NCBI GenBank assembly: GCA_052400665.1
Contig: JBQTGK010000003.1
Source: JBQTGK01 sp052400665
GTDB lineage: Bacteria > Bacteroidota > Bacteroidia > Bacteroidales > Marinifilaceae
DNA: 64,000 bases
Direction: 5' to 3' (one strand)
Part shown: in pieces, positions 1-8,361 of the stretch
How positions within the stretch are numbered: position 1 is the stretch's first letter
Layout of the letters: each line of letters begins with the position of its first letter
Notes under the pieces: generated by a model
Told to the model about the DNA's origin: nothing
What the model saw: the letters and a program-made list of their open reading frames with translations, nothing else
Database searches by the model: none
Made by a program: the position numbers and the translations under genes

Positions 1-24
1 TCAGGTCGATAATTTCGCTTTTTT

Positions 25-810
25 TCACAATATGATCAAAGATTTTATGTTGTTTATTTGGTTTTTATTTTTCGACGAAAAGATATTTTTTTTAAGAGTT
101 ACTATTATTCCGATAGCTCCAATTACTATTATTTTCCAAAATTTTGTTATTGATTCAAAAATATCCTTTTAGGAAGAGCTTTACCCACTAGCTGCTATTT
201 TATCTGCTTCAGGATGAAATTCGTTGTACTTATACCTTTTGTTAAATTTAATAGAAGTAATAATGTTATTTGCATTTTGCTGTAATTTAGGCAAAATATT
301 AATGTTTCCAATTGCATTAAGATTAAAAAATTCTTTTCTTCCTAGAATTCTTATGTTGTAATTTAAAGTATTGGTTTTGTAATTATCAAATTTTAATTTT
401 TTAGCCCAATGTAGTTTATTATTTTTTTTATCGTAATAGGGTGGCGTTGCCCATTTAATTATTTCTATTGCGGGATATCCTTGTTTTTTTCATTCTGGAT
501 TTAATTTTTGTGTTTTTTCTTTCATTTCTTCCAAAAGCTTCTCTTAGTCAATGTTTTCGTTGTTATTATCTTTTATATAGCCTTCTTCTGAATAGGTAAT
601 TTCAACTGTCATCTAAAGGATTATTGTTTTTAGGTATTAGTAAACCCAATACTTTGCTTGGTGGATTGCCCCATAATTTGTTTAAAATATATTCATTTTG
701 TTTAGTATCGAGGAATTTATATCCTACTGGAGTATGCAGGGTGGTAATGCCATTATTAAGCTGAATGCATTCGTATTGGTAATTAAAGAGTGCAAGTAAA
801 TTTGTTTATT
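25..810 (-). pseudogene. DUF2167 membrane protein, degraded
   Basis: Reading the minus strand across frames recovers a recognisable DUF2167 protein: near the N-terminus the family block containing GYKFLD, then LWGNPPSKVLGLLIP, later PPYYDKKNNKLHWAKKL and LNYNIRILGRKEF, and a C-terminal membrane helix around WKIIVIGAIGIIV. The reading is broken by a one-base shift after the LDD near 610, stops at about 545 and 490, and stops near 170-185 where part of the pre-helix region is missing. No signal peptide or start codon is visible upstream. DUF2167 proteins are membrane-anchored and of unknown function. The multiple independent lesions make it a pseudogene rather than a sequencing artefact. The outer limits are approximate. 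Confidence 0.8.
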
Positions 811-841
811 ATTTTTATTAAAACGAAGTAAGATATATTAT

Positions 842-871
842 AAAAAAAGGCTTTGCATTTTGCAAAGCCTT
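842..871 (-). terminator. Terminator of the DUF819 gene
   Basis: A perfect 11-bp stem AAGGCTTTGCA/TGCAAAGCCTT with a 3-nt loop is followed on the minus strand by a run of seven T. It lies 23 bp past the stop of the DUF819 gene. Confidence 0.85.
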
Positions 872-893
872 AACTAATAAGGAGTTATAATAT

Positions 894-2060
894 TTATGAA
901 AGATATAAGGCAATTGATACGCCAATAAAAGTTCCAATTACATATCCTAATATTCCAACTAAAATTCCGGGTGTTACCAATTTTTTTTGTCCCATTGATG
1001 CAGCCATTGGTGCCGCAACAGATGGACCCATAATATTTGCTGCCGACGAAATAACAACTTCATAAACATCTAATTTAAATAGTTTGGCTAAGGCCAGTAA
1101 AAATACAAAATGGAAGACCATTATTGTAAGATAAAAACCTAAAACAGCAGGGCCTATAGTAAATATTTGCTGAATATTGGTCGCCGCTCCAATTACTGCT
1201 AAAAACACATACATCATCCATAAACCAAGCGAGAATGCGGTATCTTCAAGAGGGCGTAGTAGTTTTGGGAAGAAATTGGCAGCTAAAACTGCCAGAAGTG
1301 TAATAATTAGAATGTTTAAATTAATATCGGTTTGAAATAAATTTTGTAGAAAAGGAGCAATAAGGCTTCCTATTCCTGCAATTAAAGCGGCTATAAATAC
1401 TGATACAGCAATGCGTTCTATGCTTATAGGAAAAGTCTTGCTGTCATTTTTCACTTCCTCAACCTGATTTTCTTTTTTAGGCTTAACGAAAAATCTCGAT
1501 AAAAAAAGGAGAGTAGGAGTTAAGAATAAAAATAAGGTGTACAGGTTAGATACAAAATTATCGACAGCAATGGTAGCTGTAAATAATGGATTTGTACTAA
1601 AATTAAGGGCTTCGGCAGCGGCAATAAAGTTAACACTTCCACCAATTAATGTGGCTGCAATTACGCCGGCTGTTTTTCCTGAATCGGGTCCTAATCCGAT
1701 TAATCCGAATGCAATAAAACAGCCAATAACAATTCCAATTGCACCCAGAATATAGGCAATTAATAGTTTGCCACTTTCTCTAACAATTTTTACAATGTTA
1801 GAGCTAAACAGTAGCATTGGAATAGAAATAGGAATAAAATAGGAAAATACAAGTTCGTATACTTCTACTTTAATATTTGGGTTTGAGGCTACAGGAACAA
1901 CTCCTGTCATTGCCAATAAGGACATAGAAATCATGGTAACTAAAATCCCTGATAATTTACCGAACCATTTCTTGTGTTCAGAATAAATACCAAAGGCTGC
2001 AGCTCCTGTAATCACAAAAAACAATACAATGTTATTGTCGGGAGAGATAAAAGATTGCAT
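894..2060 (-). CDS. DUF819 family integral membrane protein
   Basis: This 388-residue protein is almost entirely hydrophobic, with roughly ten to twelve membrane segments. It opens with a short periplasmic tail (ISPDNN) and has a charged cytoplasmic loop near residues 195-210 (KPKKENQVEEVKNDS). Small-residue-rich stretches such as GGSVNFIAAAEAL and ANIMGPSVAAPMA are typical of the DUF819 (YjcL-like) family, whose members are thought to be transporters but lack an established substrate. Length matches the family. It is transcribed alone between two terminators. The ATG at 2060 is the only start before the first membrane helix. Confidence 0.85.
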   Translation of the reverse strand: MQSFISPDNNIVLFFVITGAAAFGIYSEHKKWFGKLSGILVTMISMSLLAMTGVVPVASNPNIKVEVYELVFSYFIPISIPMLLFSSNIVKIVRESGKLLIAYILGAIGIVIGCFIAFGLIGLGPDSGKTAGVIAATLIGGSVNFIAAAEALNFSTNPLFTATIAVDNFVSNLYTLFLFLTPTLLFLSRFFVKPKKENQVEEVKNDSKTFPISIERIAVSVFIAALIAGIGSLIAPFLQNLFQTDINLNILIITLLAVLAANFFPKLLRPLEDTAFSLGLWMMYVFLAVIGAATNIQQIFTIGPAVLGFYLTIMVFHFVFLLALAKLFKLDVYEVVISSAANIMGPSVAAPMAASMGQKKLVTPGILVGILGYVIGTFIGVSIALYLS

Positions 2061-2120
2061 AGGAATGTATTTTTATAGTGTGTAACGAATATATTTTTCT
2101 TTTTGGCAAAATGCAAAAAG

Positions 2121-2155
2121 AAAAACCTCAAACTTAAATTTGTTTGAGGTTTTTG
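2121..2155 (-). terminator. Bidirectional-looking terminator after the DEAD-box gene
   Basis: A 10-bp stem AACCTCAAAC/GTTTGAGGTT with an 8-nt loop is flanked by T-runs in both directions. It lies just downstream of the helicase stop on the minus strand and would also insulate the DUF819 gene. Confidence 0.8.
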
Positions 2156-2159
2156 AGTG

Positions 2160-3410
2160 TTATTTTTTTCTTTTTTTAGATTTTTTCTTTTTAGGATTTT
2201 CCAAGAAGTTTTCAGCTTCATCCATTAGTTCTTTTAAACTTTTGGAGTAATCTTCAGAGAAATCGATGGTAGCAGAGTATTCGTTGTGATCAATATCCAT
2301 TACCTGAATTTCGCCTCCTAAGAATTCATGTATATCATCAAGCAATTCTTTTTCCGTATCCTTACAGCAGAAAGAGATGGCGATTCCTTTTTGAATTCCA
2401 CGTCCTGTTCTACCCACTCTGTGTACATAGTTTTCGGGAACATCTGGTAAATCGTAATTCACAACATAGTCTACATTGGGTATATCGATACCACGTGCAC
2501 TAACGTCGGTAGCAATAAGAATTTTCACCTCGCCCGATTTAAAAGCTTTCATGGCAACAAGGCGATCTTTTTGCTCACGATCACCATGAATGGTCTGAGT
2601 TTTAATTCCAACACGTTCCATTGCTTTGTGTACTCTTTCGGCACGTACCTTTGTTCTTACAAATACAAGAATTTTATTTTCTTCATGTTCTTTGGCCATC
2701 CGTTCCAAAAAGAAACGTTTATCGTCCATATTTACATAAACTAAAGAATGTTCTACATTTCTGGAAACAGGATCTTTAGGTGAAATTTGTATGCGAATTG
2801 CTTTTCGTACCAGCGAATAGGCTAGTTTTTTAATTTTTGGTGTAATGGTAGCAGAAAAAAACAGAGTTTGTCTGTTTTTAGGTAAGTATCTAATTAAATC
2901 TTGAATGTCCTTAATAAATCCAAGATCCAGCATGTGGTCGGCCTCGTCTAAAACTAAAGTTTCAACTCTATCCAGATGAATATATCCCTGACTACTTAAA
3001 TCAAACATTCTACCTGGAGTAGAAATTAAAATATCAACTCCATTGCGAAGTTTTTCGATTTGTGGATCTTGATCTACTCCTCCAAAGAGGCTTATGCAAT
3101 TTACTTTTGTGTGTTTTGCAATTTCCTGAAATACTTCTGTAATTTGAATGGCTAATTCTCTTGTGGGAACCATTACCACACACTTAATATCGACGCTGCG
3201 TTTGCTTTTTTTACTTTTATGGATTTTATCGATAATAGGAATGGCGAAAGCTGCGGTTTTTCCTGTCCCGGTTTGTGCAATAGCCAGCACATCTTCACCT
3301 CTAACAATTGGCGGAATGGCTTTGTACTGAATGTCTGTAGGTCTTTTAAATCCGAGAGATTCAAGGTTTTTCTTGATATCCGGAGAAAAGCTATATTGAT
3401 TAAATTTCAT
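2160..3410 (-). CDS. DEAD-box ATP-dependent RNA helicase (RhlE-like)
   Basis: An RNA-unwinding ATPase of 416 residues. Visible motifs in order: Q motif (GFKRPTDIQ, about residue 20), Walker A AQTGTGKT (about 45), PTRELA, DEAD in LVLDEADHMLDLG (about 155), SAT in FFSATITP (about 190), then in the second RecA domain ATDVSARGID and HRVGRTGR (about 325). The C-terminus is short and ends in a lysine/arginine-rich tail (KKKKSKKRKK), common in the RhlE group and likely to give non-specific RNA binding. Roles for such proteins are in ribosome assembly, RNA decay and cold adaptation; the exact RNA target cannot be inferred. A TATCTTTG -7 box lies 25 bp upstream of the ATG. Confidence 0.93.
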   Translation of the reverse strand: MKFNQYSFSPDIKKNLESLGFKRPTDIQYKAIPPIVRGEDVLAIAQTGTGKTAAFAIPIIDKIHKSKKSKRSVDIKCVVMVPTRELAIQITEVFQEIAKHTKVNCISLFGGVDQDPQIEKLRNGVDILISTPGRMFDLSSQGYIHLDRVETLVLDEADHMLDLGFIKDIQDLIRYLPKNRQTLFFSATITPKIKKLAYSLVRKAIRIQISPKDPVSRNVEHSLVYVNMDDKRFFLERMAKEHEENKILVFVRTKVRAERVHKAMERVGIKTQTIHGDREQKDRLVAMKAFKSGEVKILIATDVSARGIDIPNVDYVVNYDLPDVPENYVHRVGRTGRGIQKGIAISFCCKDTEKELLDDIHEFLGGEIQVMDIDHNEYSATIDFSEDYSKSLKELMDEAENFLENPKKKKSKKRKK

Positions 3411-3434
3411 GATTTTTCACTTGATTTGTTGTCG

Positions 3435-3442
3435 CAAAGATA
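3435..3442 (-). promoter_or_regulatory. -7 box of the DEAD-box helicase gene
   Basis: On the minus strand the sequence reads TATCTTTG, matching the Bacteroidota -7 consensus TAnnTTTG, 25 bp ahead of the ATG. No clear -33 TTTG is seen. Confidence 0.55.
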
Positions 3443-3482
3443 ATTGTAAAAAATGAGTTAAATTCACCTAATTAGAAAGGAT

Positions 3483-4475
3483 TTATTTTTTCTCCTTTTT
3501 CATTTCAATCCAATATCTGAAATATCCATACCCGCCCAAGCCTATTGTACCAATAAACGTAAGTCCGTTCGATAAAATACCAAAACTAATACCTGCATTG
3601 GGATCTAGCTGAAAGGCTAAAAATAACTGTAATAAAAAGAAATGGGTGGTGCCAATTCCTCCCGGGCTGGGTAATGCCCATCCCAGTCCACCAATAAATA
3701 ATATTACAACTGCAAAGGATATTGAATAGGAGGAAGTATCGGGCAGGCACAAAAGGTAAATGTAATTTAGCAAGACAAGGCTTATCCAAATTAACAGGGT
3801 AAGAGTAATAAATTTTACCCTTTTTTGTAAAAGTAATCCGCTTTTAAGCGACTCGAACATGGTATGAAGGAAACCAACAATTTTTTTGAGAATTGGTTTT
3901 TCAGAGCGTTTAAGTTTTTTAAGGCTAATAATAAATAATATACCTAATAATAATATTACAATAGGAAATACATAAAGGTAACGATATCCGTAAATGTATG
4001 ATATTCCACCAATTGTAGAATTTAGAATGCTTTGTAGGCGATCCAATTCAATCCAAAATAAGGTAAAAACTCCTATTCCCAGAATTAAAAGATCGTAAGC
4101 CCTTTCGGCCATTAAGCTTCCTAAAGATTTAGAAATAGGGATGCCAGAGTTTTTTTGTAAGGATGTGCAACGTAATACTTCACCAAATTTTGGGGTAAAA
4201 CTATTTACAAAATATCCGATAAGAATAGAAGTTAAGACCTTATCGGACTTAGGTTTTTCGCCTGATTCTTCTAATAATAGTTTCCAGCGCAATGCTCTTA
4301 GGTAAAATACCATGAATAAACATAAGAAACTAAGTAGAATAAAAAAGTAATCGGCATTAGCCAGACTTTCCCAAACAGGAGCTAATGGTTTTTCCCTTAG
4401 GGTTAGAAATAAGAATAATCCTCCAATAAGGATCCCAATTGTATTTTGAAAGATATTTTTCAATGATTTGCTCAT
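3483..4475 (-). CDS. Lysylphosphatidylglycerol synthase TM-region (UPF0104) membrane protein
   Basis: A 330-residue polytopic protein with about eight membrane helices and the features of PF03706: the SFLCLFMVFYLRALRWKLLL helix, NSFTPKFGEVLRCTSL, SLGSLMAERAYDLLILG, and a late GLGWALPSPGGIGTTHFF segment. It lacks the soluble aminoacyl-transferase domain of true MprF, so it corresponds only to the flippase-like half. Proteins of this kind are often called flippase-like, but substrate and direction are unknown. The promoter box TATTTTTG lies about 45 bp upstream, just beyond the end of the DUF5655 gene, so this gene can be transcribed separately. Confidence 0.8.
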   Translation of the reverse strand: MSKSLKNIFQNTIGILIGGLFLFLTLREKPLAPVWESLANADYFFILLSFLCLFMVFYLRALRWKLLLEESGEKPKSDKVLTSILIGYFVNSFTPKFGEVLRCTSLQKNSGIPISKSLGSLMAERAYDLLILGIGVFTLFWIELDRLQSILNSTIGGISYIYGYRYLYVFPIVILLLGILFIISLKKLKRSEKPILKKIVGFLHTMFESLKSGLLLQKRVKFITLTLLIWISLVLLNYIYLLCLPDTSSYSISFAVVILFIGGLGWALPSPGGIGTTHFFLLQLFLAFQLDPNAGISFGILSNGLTFIGTIGLGGYGYFRYWIEMKKEKK

Positions 4476-4519
4476 AAAAAGACAATATCAATAAAGTAAT
4501 GTATAATGGTAATGGAATG

Positions 4520-4527
4520 CAAAAATA
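4520..4527 (-). promoter_or_regulatory. -7 box of the UPF0104 gene
   Basis: The minus strand reads TATTTTTG, a full match to TAnnTTTG, 45 bp upstream of the ATG at 4475 and just past the stop of the preceding gene. Confidence 0.5.
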
Positions 4528-4532
4528 GAGAA

Positions 4533-4946
4533 TTATTTTTTTCTTATTGTCCAATAAGCATCCTTAATCCATATTTTAAGTTGTTCATCTATATCTTTAC
4601 ATTCGGCAATGGTTAGGCGATGCAAGACTCTGTTTTTAGAAATTCTGATGCATTTATGAACAGGAAACTGATCATCTTCTTTATTTAACTGATACTCTAG
4701 ATTTAAATAGTTTTTTCTTGGATAAACTGATAAAAATGTAGCTTCGATTTTAAATTGGATACAAGTTTTAAGATAGATAATTTCTATGTTTTCGAAGCTA
4801 TTTAAATAGGAGAGTAGTAGTTCAAATGTTTCCAATGTTGTAGTGCTCATTCGAGTAGTGTGGTTTTCTTTAGTTGTAACATAACAGGAATGATACTGAT
4901 TGGGTCCAGGCAGAACTCTTTTACATTTTGGGCATATCCAACTCAT
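4533..4946 (-). CDS. DUF5655 domain protein with N-terminal zinc ribbon
   Basis: A 137-residue soluble protein. The N-terminus carries CPKCKRVLPGPNQYHSC, a Cys/His set that may bind zinc. The rest resembles DUF5655: an alpha/beta domain of about 100 residues with a conserved stretch of hydrophobic strands (IEIIYLKTCIQFKIEATFLSV) and a C-terminal helix ending in IKDAYWTIRKK. DUF5655 proteins are small, widespread and of unknown biochemical function. No operon partner is evident; the next gene downstream has its own promoter box. Confidence 0.7.
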   Translation of the reverse strand: MSWICPKCKRVLPGPNQYHSCYVTTKENHTTRMSTTTLETFELLLSYLNSFENIEIIYLKTCIQFKIEATFLSVYPRKNYLNLEYQLNKEDDQFPVHKCIRISKNRVLHRLTIAECKDIDEQLKIWIKDAYWTIRKK

Positions 4947-4997
4947 TGTAAAAAATATTTATTAGCTGGAAATATACATTAAATAATCTTTTAATAT

Positions 4998-6581
4998 TTA
5001 TTTTTCTTCTAATTCTCCTAAGGCTATTTGCTGCATACTGTTACTAATTCTTTTTAATGCATCTTTAATATTCTCCTCAGGTTGAATGTAGTTTTTATCA
5101 CCCCAAAAGTTTGGGTCGTAAGTACTTTTATGATTAGAGAAAATGGTACTTGGATGAATGGTTTCCCGATATTTAAATTTTACTACATTTTGCTCACGCA
5201 TATTAGTCGTAGCCATTTCGAAAGAGGTAGAGAAATTATTAGAGAAGAATTTTTTCTTGTTTTTTACCTTAAATTTTAAATTTCCCAAAGCATGGTTAAA
5301 ATAATATTTTTCATTAATTTTTCGGTAACCAATTACATAGTTTACAATAAGAGGTTTTACTTTGGTTTTGGCATTGCCCTTTACAATAAATTGGTTTCTC
5401 AATTCACTTAATCGATTGCGTTCGTATCCAAATTCTGCACGTATAATTGCTAAATTATTGGTTTCAATAAATATTTTTCCTTTAAACATTGGAGTCTCTA
5501 AATTTGGCTTTGGCTCAAATTCAATAATGTATACTGAGTTGTTGTTGAAGGTACTAATGTCGGCCAATCGATAATGAAAGAACTTCATAAATTCCGGATC
5601 GAGAAATTCTGGTAAATTTTTGGCAATATCTAATTGCATGCATGCTTGAATTCCTCCTTTTAGCTTAAACGAAATGGTATCTAACCGTGTTACATCGTAA
5701 ATTTTTCTACTCTTAAAAAGCTTAACTCTGTCTTTTAAATTTTTATTTGAATAGGAGGTTTTATAAATATCAAGAACTGATTCCAGATATATCATATACC
5801 TGCTGTTTTTTAAAACTGATTCTCGATAAAAGGATGTTAAATTTGTAGGCCTTTGAGGATAATTCTCGGATATTTTATTTACTGCAGCGTGAAGTAAAGC
5901 AAGTGGATCGTTATTACGGATAATAACTTCCTGAAGTGAAATAAAATCCTCTTTAAGAGATATTTGAATAGGCTCGTTTGTAATTTTAGAAATGGGGATT
6001 TCTGTATTTTTATATCCTACATAAGAAAATACCAGAGTATCTGTAATATGATCCGACGAAATTGTTAGTGAAAATTCTCCATCCTGATTGCTAATTGTTC
6101 CAATATGTTTTCCTCTAATGCCAACACTTGCGTAAGGCAGTGCTTTTTTGTTCGGTAAGGCTGCTATTTTACCAGAAATATTTCGGTAAGAGATATAAGG
6201 AATTATAGTTTGTGAAATATTTTTTGCAGAATCGTATTTAACTGGAACAATAACAATATGAGGACCATCTGCATGAAAATTAAGAGTAGAGTCTGGAATT
6301 ATTATTCGTAAAATATCATTTAGTTCCTGATTTTTAGTAACTAAATTAATGTGATTACGCGATTTAAAAAGGTCTGAGTTGTAAGTAAAATAGCAACTAC
6401 TTTTTTTGGCAATACTATCAAGGGCATCATCAATGCTTATGTTGGAATAGTTAAGGCTAAGTTTTTTATTGAGAATTGTATTTTGAGCTGTTAAATTTAA
6501 ATGTATCAAACACAAAAAAGCTACAAGCAAAAAATATTTAATTGCTTGTACTAATTTTATTTTTGTAGAGTATTGATACAT
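4998..6581 (-). CDS. STN plus CarboxypepD_reg-like envelope protein
   Basis: A 527-residue exported protein: signal peptide within the first 33 residues (helix around FLLVAFLCLIHLNLTAQ, cleavage after TAQ likely), then an STN-like domain (KLSLNYSNISIDDALDSIAKKS, residues 38-115), a CarboxypepD_reg-like beta-sandwich (ISGKIAALPNKKALPYASV to FSYVGYKN, residues 135-205), then about 320 residues that are homologous to the protein at 8362-9663 (shared FYRES/FYRET and LDTxxFKLxGG motifs). No TonB plug or barrel follows, so it is not a TonB receptor. It sits 12 bp after FecR in the same direction, so it is very likely the cognate output or signal partner of the sigma/anti-sigma pair. The function of the large C-terminal domain is unknown. 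Confidence 0.75.
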   Translation of the reverse strand: MYQYSTKIKLVQAIKYFLLVAFLCLIHLNLTAQNTILNKKLSLNYSNISIDDALDSIAKKSSCYFTYNSDLFKSRNHINLVTKNQELNDILRIIIPDSTLNFHADGPHIVIVPVKYDSAKNISQTIIPYISYRNISGKIAALPNKKALPYASVGIRGKHIGTISNQDGEFSLTISSDHITDTLVFSYVGYKNTEIPISKITNEPIQISLKEDFISLQEVIIRNNDPLALLHAAVNKISENYPQRPTNLTSFYRESVLKNSRYMIYLESVLDIYKTSYSNKNLKDRVKLFKSRKIYDVTRLDTISFKLKGGIQACMQLDIAKNLPEFLDPEFMKFFHYRLADISTFNNNSVYIIEFEPKPNLETPMFKGKIFIETNNLAIIRAEFGYERNRLSELRNQFIVKGNAKTKVKPLIVNYVIGYRKINEKYYFNHALGNLKFKVKNKKKFFSNNFSTSFEMATTNMREQNVVKFKYRETIHPSTIFSNHKSTYDPNFWGDKNYIQPEENIKDALKRISNSMQQIALGELEEK

Positions 6582-6593
6582 ATTAATTGTTGC

Positions 6594-7601
6594 TTAATTT
6601 CTTGATTTAATGATGATTTGGTTTCCATTTTTTTTATAAATCAAATTGTAGGAAAGACAAATATTATTTAAAACCCGATTTAGAGGATCGTTATCAAAGG
6701 CTGTATTGATATGATTTTTAGCAATGCTGTCGTTGTCAAATTTTATGCTAACGCGGTAAGTTCTCTCAATAACCTTAGCAACTTCTTTTAATTCCATTTC
6801 CTTAAAAATCATTCTATGTGTTTTCCAGGATAAATAATTTTCATCTTTGAGGATGGATTTTTGAAGATGATTTTCTGATAAAATACCAAAATCACCTTTT
6901 TCGAGTACTAAGGAATTTGTAGGGTTTTGAATTCCTTTGAATTGAACTTTTCCTGATTCTACAAGTACTTCTACTTTATTTTCTTTAGCAACTACATTAA
7001 AAGAGGTTCCTAATACTTTAATTTCAGCATTTTCCGCGATAATAATGAATGGTTTAGACGGGTTTTTTACAATATCGAAAAATGCTTCGCCGCTTAAACT
7101 TACTTTGCGTTCTTTATTTGTAAATTTTCTGGGATAAGTTAACTTAGATTTTCCATTTAAGCTTACGCTCGATCCATCGGGGAGAATGATTTTTTGTCCA
7201 CTTTCCTGAAATTCAGATACAAAAGTTATTTGGGTAGAAAAATATTTATGATAGCCTTTGTACGAAAATATACTGAATCCAATTACAATTGCCAGCATGG
7301 CAGCTATTTGCATCAATTTATTTAGTTTGATGTTTGGAGTAGATTTTTTTTCGATCAATTGTTTGTGCTCTATTCTGGATTTTACTTTATGCCATGCATT
7401 CTCAGTATCAAAATCATTGCTTATTTTATACACCTGCTCTACTAAGTCTAGATCTTTTTCGGAAGCAGCTACAATTTTTGCGTATTCCGAATTTGAATCA
7501 ATTAGTTTCTCAAACGAAATTTTTTCGTCCTTGTTCATTTCTCCGTTTAAATACTTTGAAATGTTCTCCCACTCGATGTTATGTGATGTTTCCTTTGTCA
7601 T
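6594..7601 (-). CDS. FecR family anti-sigma factor
   Basis: A 335-residue single-pass inner-membrane protein. The cytoplasmic N-terminus (to about residue 85) should bind the sigma factor; one helix follows (LMQIAAMLAIVIGFSIFSY); the periplasmic part has the FecR domain (GQKIILPDGSSVSLNGKSKLTYP, then GEAFFDIVKNPSKPFII and IKVLGTSFNVVA) and a DUF4974-like STN-fold C-terminus (MELKEVAKVIERTYRVSI). It follows the ECF sigma gene by one base, so the two are coupled. A TTG start 12 bp further up is in frame, but the ATG at 7601 gives a normal N-terminus and avoids overlap. In the family it holds the sigma factor inactive until an envelope signal arrives. Confidence 0.92.
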   Translation of the reverse strand: MTKETSHNIEWENISKYLNGEMNKDEKISFEKLIDSNSEYAKIVAASEKDLDLVEQVYKISNDFDTENAWHKVKSRIEHKQLIEKKSTPNIKLNKLMQIAAMLAIVIGFSIFSYKGYHKYFSTQITFVSEFQESGQKIILPDGSSVSLNGKSKLTYPRKFTNKERKVSLSGEAFFDIVKNPSKPFIIIAENAEIKVLGTSFNVVAKENKVEVLVESGKVQFKGIQNPTNSLVLEKGDFGILSENHLQKSILKDENYLSWKTHRMIFKEMELKEVAKVIERTYRVSIKFDNDSIAKNHINTAFDNDPLNRVLNNICLSYNLIYKKNGNQIIIKSRN

Positions 7602-7602
7602 T

Positions 7603-8154
7603 TTATAGTACAATTATACTAAGGTAATCTTTTAAATTTTTACGAAATTCTTTCAGCGCTTTTCCCATATTCGATTCTACTGTTTTTATCGAAATGGATA
7701 ATTTGTCTGCAATTTCTTGATATTTAAAACCATCGAACCTGCTCATTTTAAAAATAATACTGCAGCGATCAGGTAGGCTTAAAAGTGTTTCCTGTATTAT
7801 TATTTGTATTTCTTTTTCTTCAATTTCCTTATTAACATGATAGTTTGCAGACTTATTTTTTATGTGCTCTTCGTACTGTTTTTTTGAATTTCTTTTTCGC
7901 AAATATTGTAAACAGTTTAAGTATGTTGACCGATAAAGATATGCCTTAAAGGAGGTGTGTATATTTAGTCTTTCGCGATCTTCCCATATCTTACAAAATA
8001 AATCCTGAACAATTTCTTTTGCCAGATCAGTATCTTGAACAAATTTAAGTGCATAAAAGCAAAGCAATGGGTAATAAAGCTTAAAGAGTTTTTCAAATTC
8101 GTTTAAATCGCCCTTTTTAATTTTATGTAATAATATATCTGTTTTTTCTGACAT
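7603..8154 (-). CDS. RNA polymerase ECF sigma-70 factor
   Basis: A 183-residue sigma factor of the Bacteroidota FecI-like group. Region 2 is seen around LFKLYYPLLCFYALKFV and AKEIVQDLFCKIWEDRERL (residues 20-65), and region 4 around LSLPDRCSIIFKMSRFDGFKYQEIADKLSISIKTVESNMGKAL (residues 128-170), with the helix-turn-helix that reads the -35 element. It lies upstream of FecR in a sigma - FecR - STN/CarboxypepD operon. The paralogous envelope protein at 8362-9663 lies upstream in the same direction, separated by 207 bp with a long inverted repeat. Confidence 0.93.
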   Translation of the reverse strand: MSEKTDILLHKIKKGDLNEFEKLFKLYYPLLCFYALKFVQDTDLAKEIVQDLFCKIWEDRERLNIHTSFKAYLYRSTYLNCLQYLRKRNSKKQYEEHIKNKSANYHVNKEIEEKEIQIIIQETLLSLPDRCSIIFKMSRFDGFKYQEIADKLSISIKTVESNMGKALKEFRKNLKDYLSIIVL

Positions 8155-8262
8155 TCTTTGTTATTCCTATTTAAAAAGTTTACTCTTTCTAAGATAGAAT
8201 TTTTAGCTTTAAACCCTTCAGTTTAGTTCTACTTTATTGCTAAATAAGATTTGTGGTAGATA

Positions 8263-8327
8263 AGAATCAAAAAAACCAATTGAAATTATATTTCCCCTAT
8301 TAATTTACAGTAGGTTTTTTTGATTCT
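8263..8327. repeat. 15-bp perfect inverted repeat
   Basis: AGAATCAAAAAAACC at 8263-8277 and its exact complement GGTTTTTTTGATTCT at 8313-8327 are separated by 35 bp, between an envelope-protein gene and the sigma gene. It could fold as a long-loop hairpin acting as a terminator of the upstream gene, or be an operator. Confidence 0.7.
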
Positions 8328-8361
8328 AATTAATTATTTTAACTAATGTTAAGCAATTTTA

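Noticed and set aside
490..545. In-frame TGA and TAA in the DUF2167 remnant as possible recoding
   Set aside because: Other genes in the window use TGG for Trp and TGA or TAA only as stops, and the same remnant also carries frameshifts and a lost segment, so ordinary decay explains it.
4998..6581. SusC/TonB-dependent receptor
   Set aside because: It has STN and CarboxypepD_reg-like domains, but no plug or beta-barrel; 527 residues is too short and the C-terminus lacks the terminal aromatic strand.
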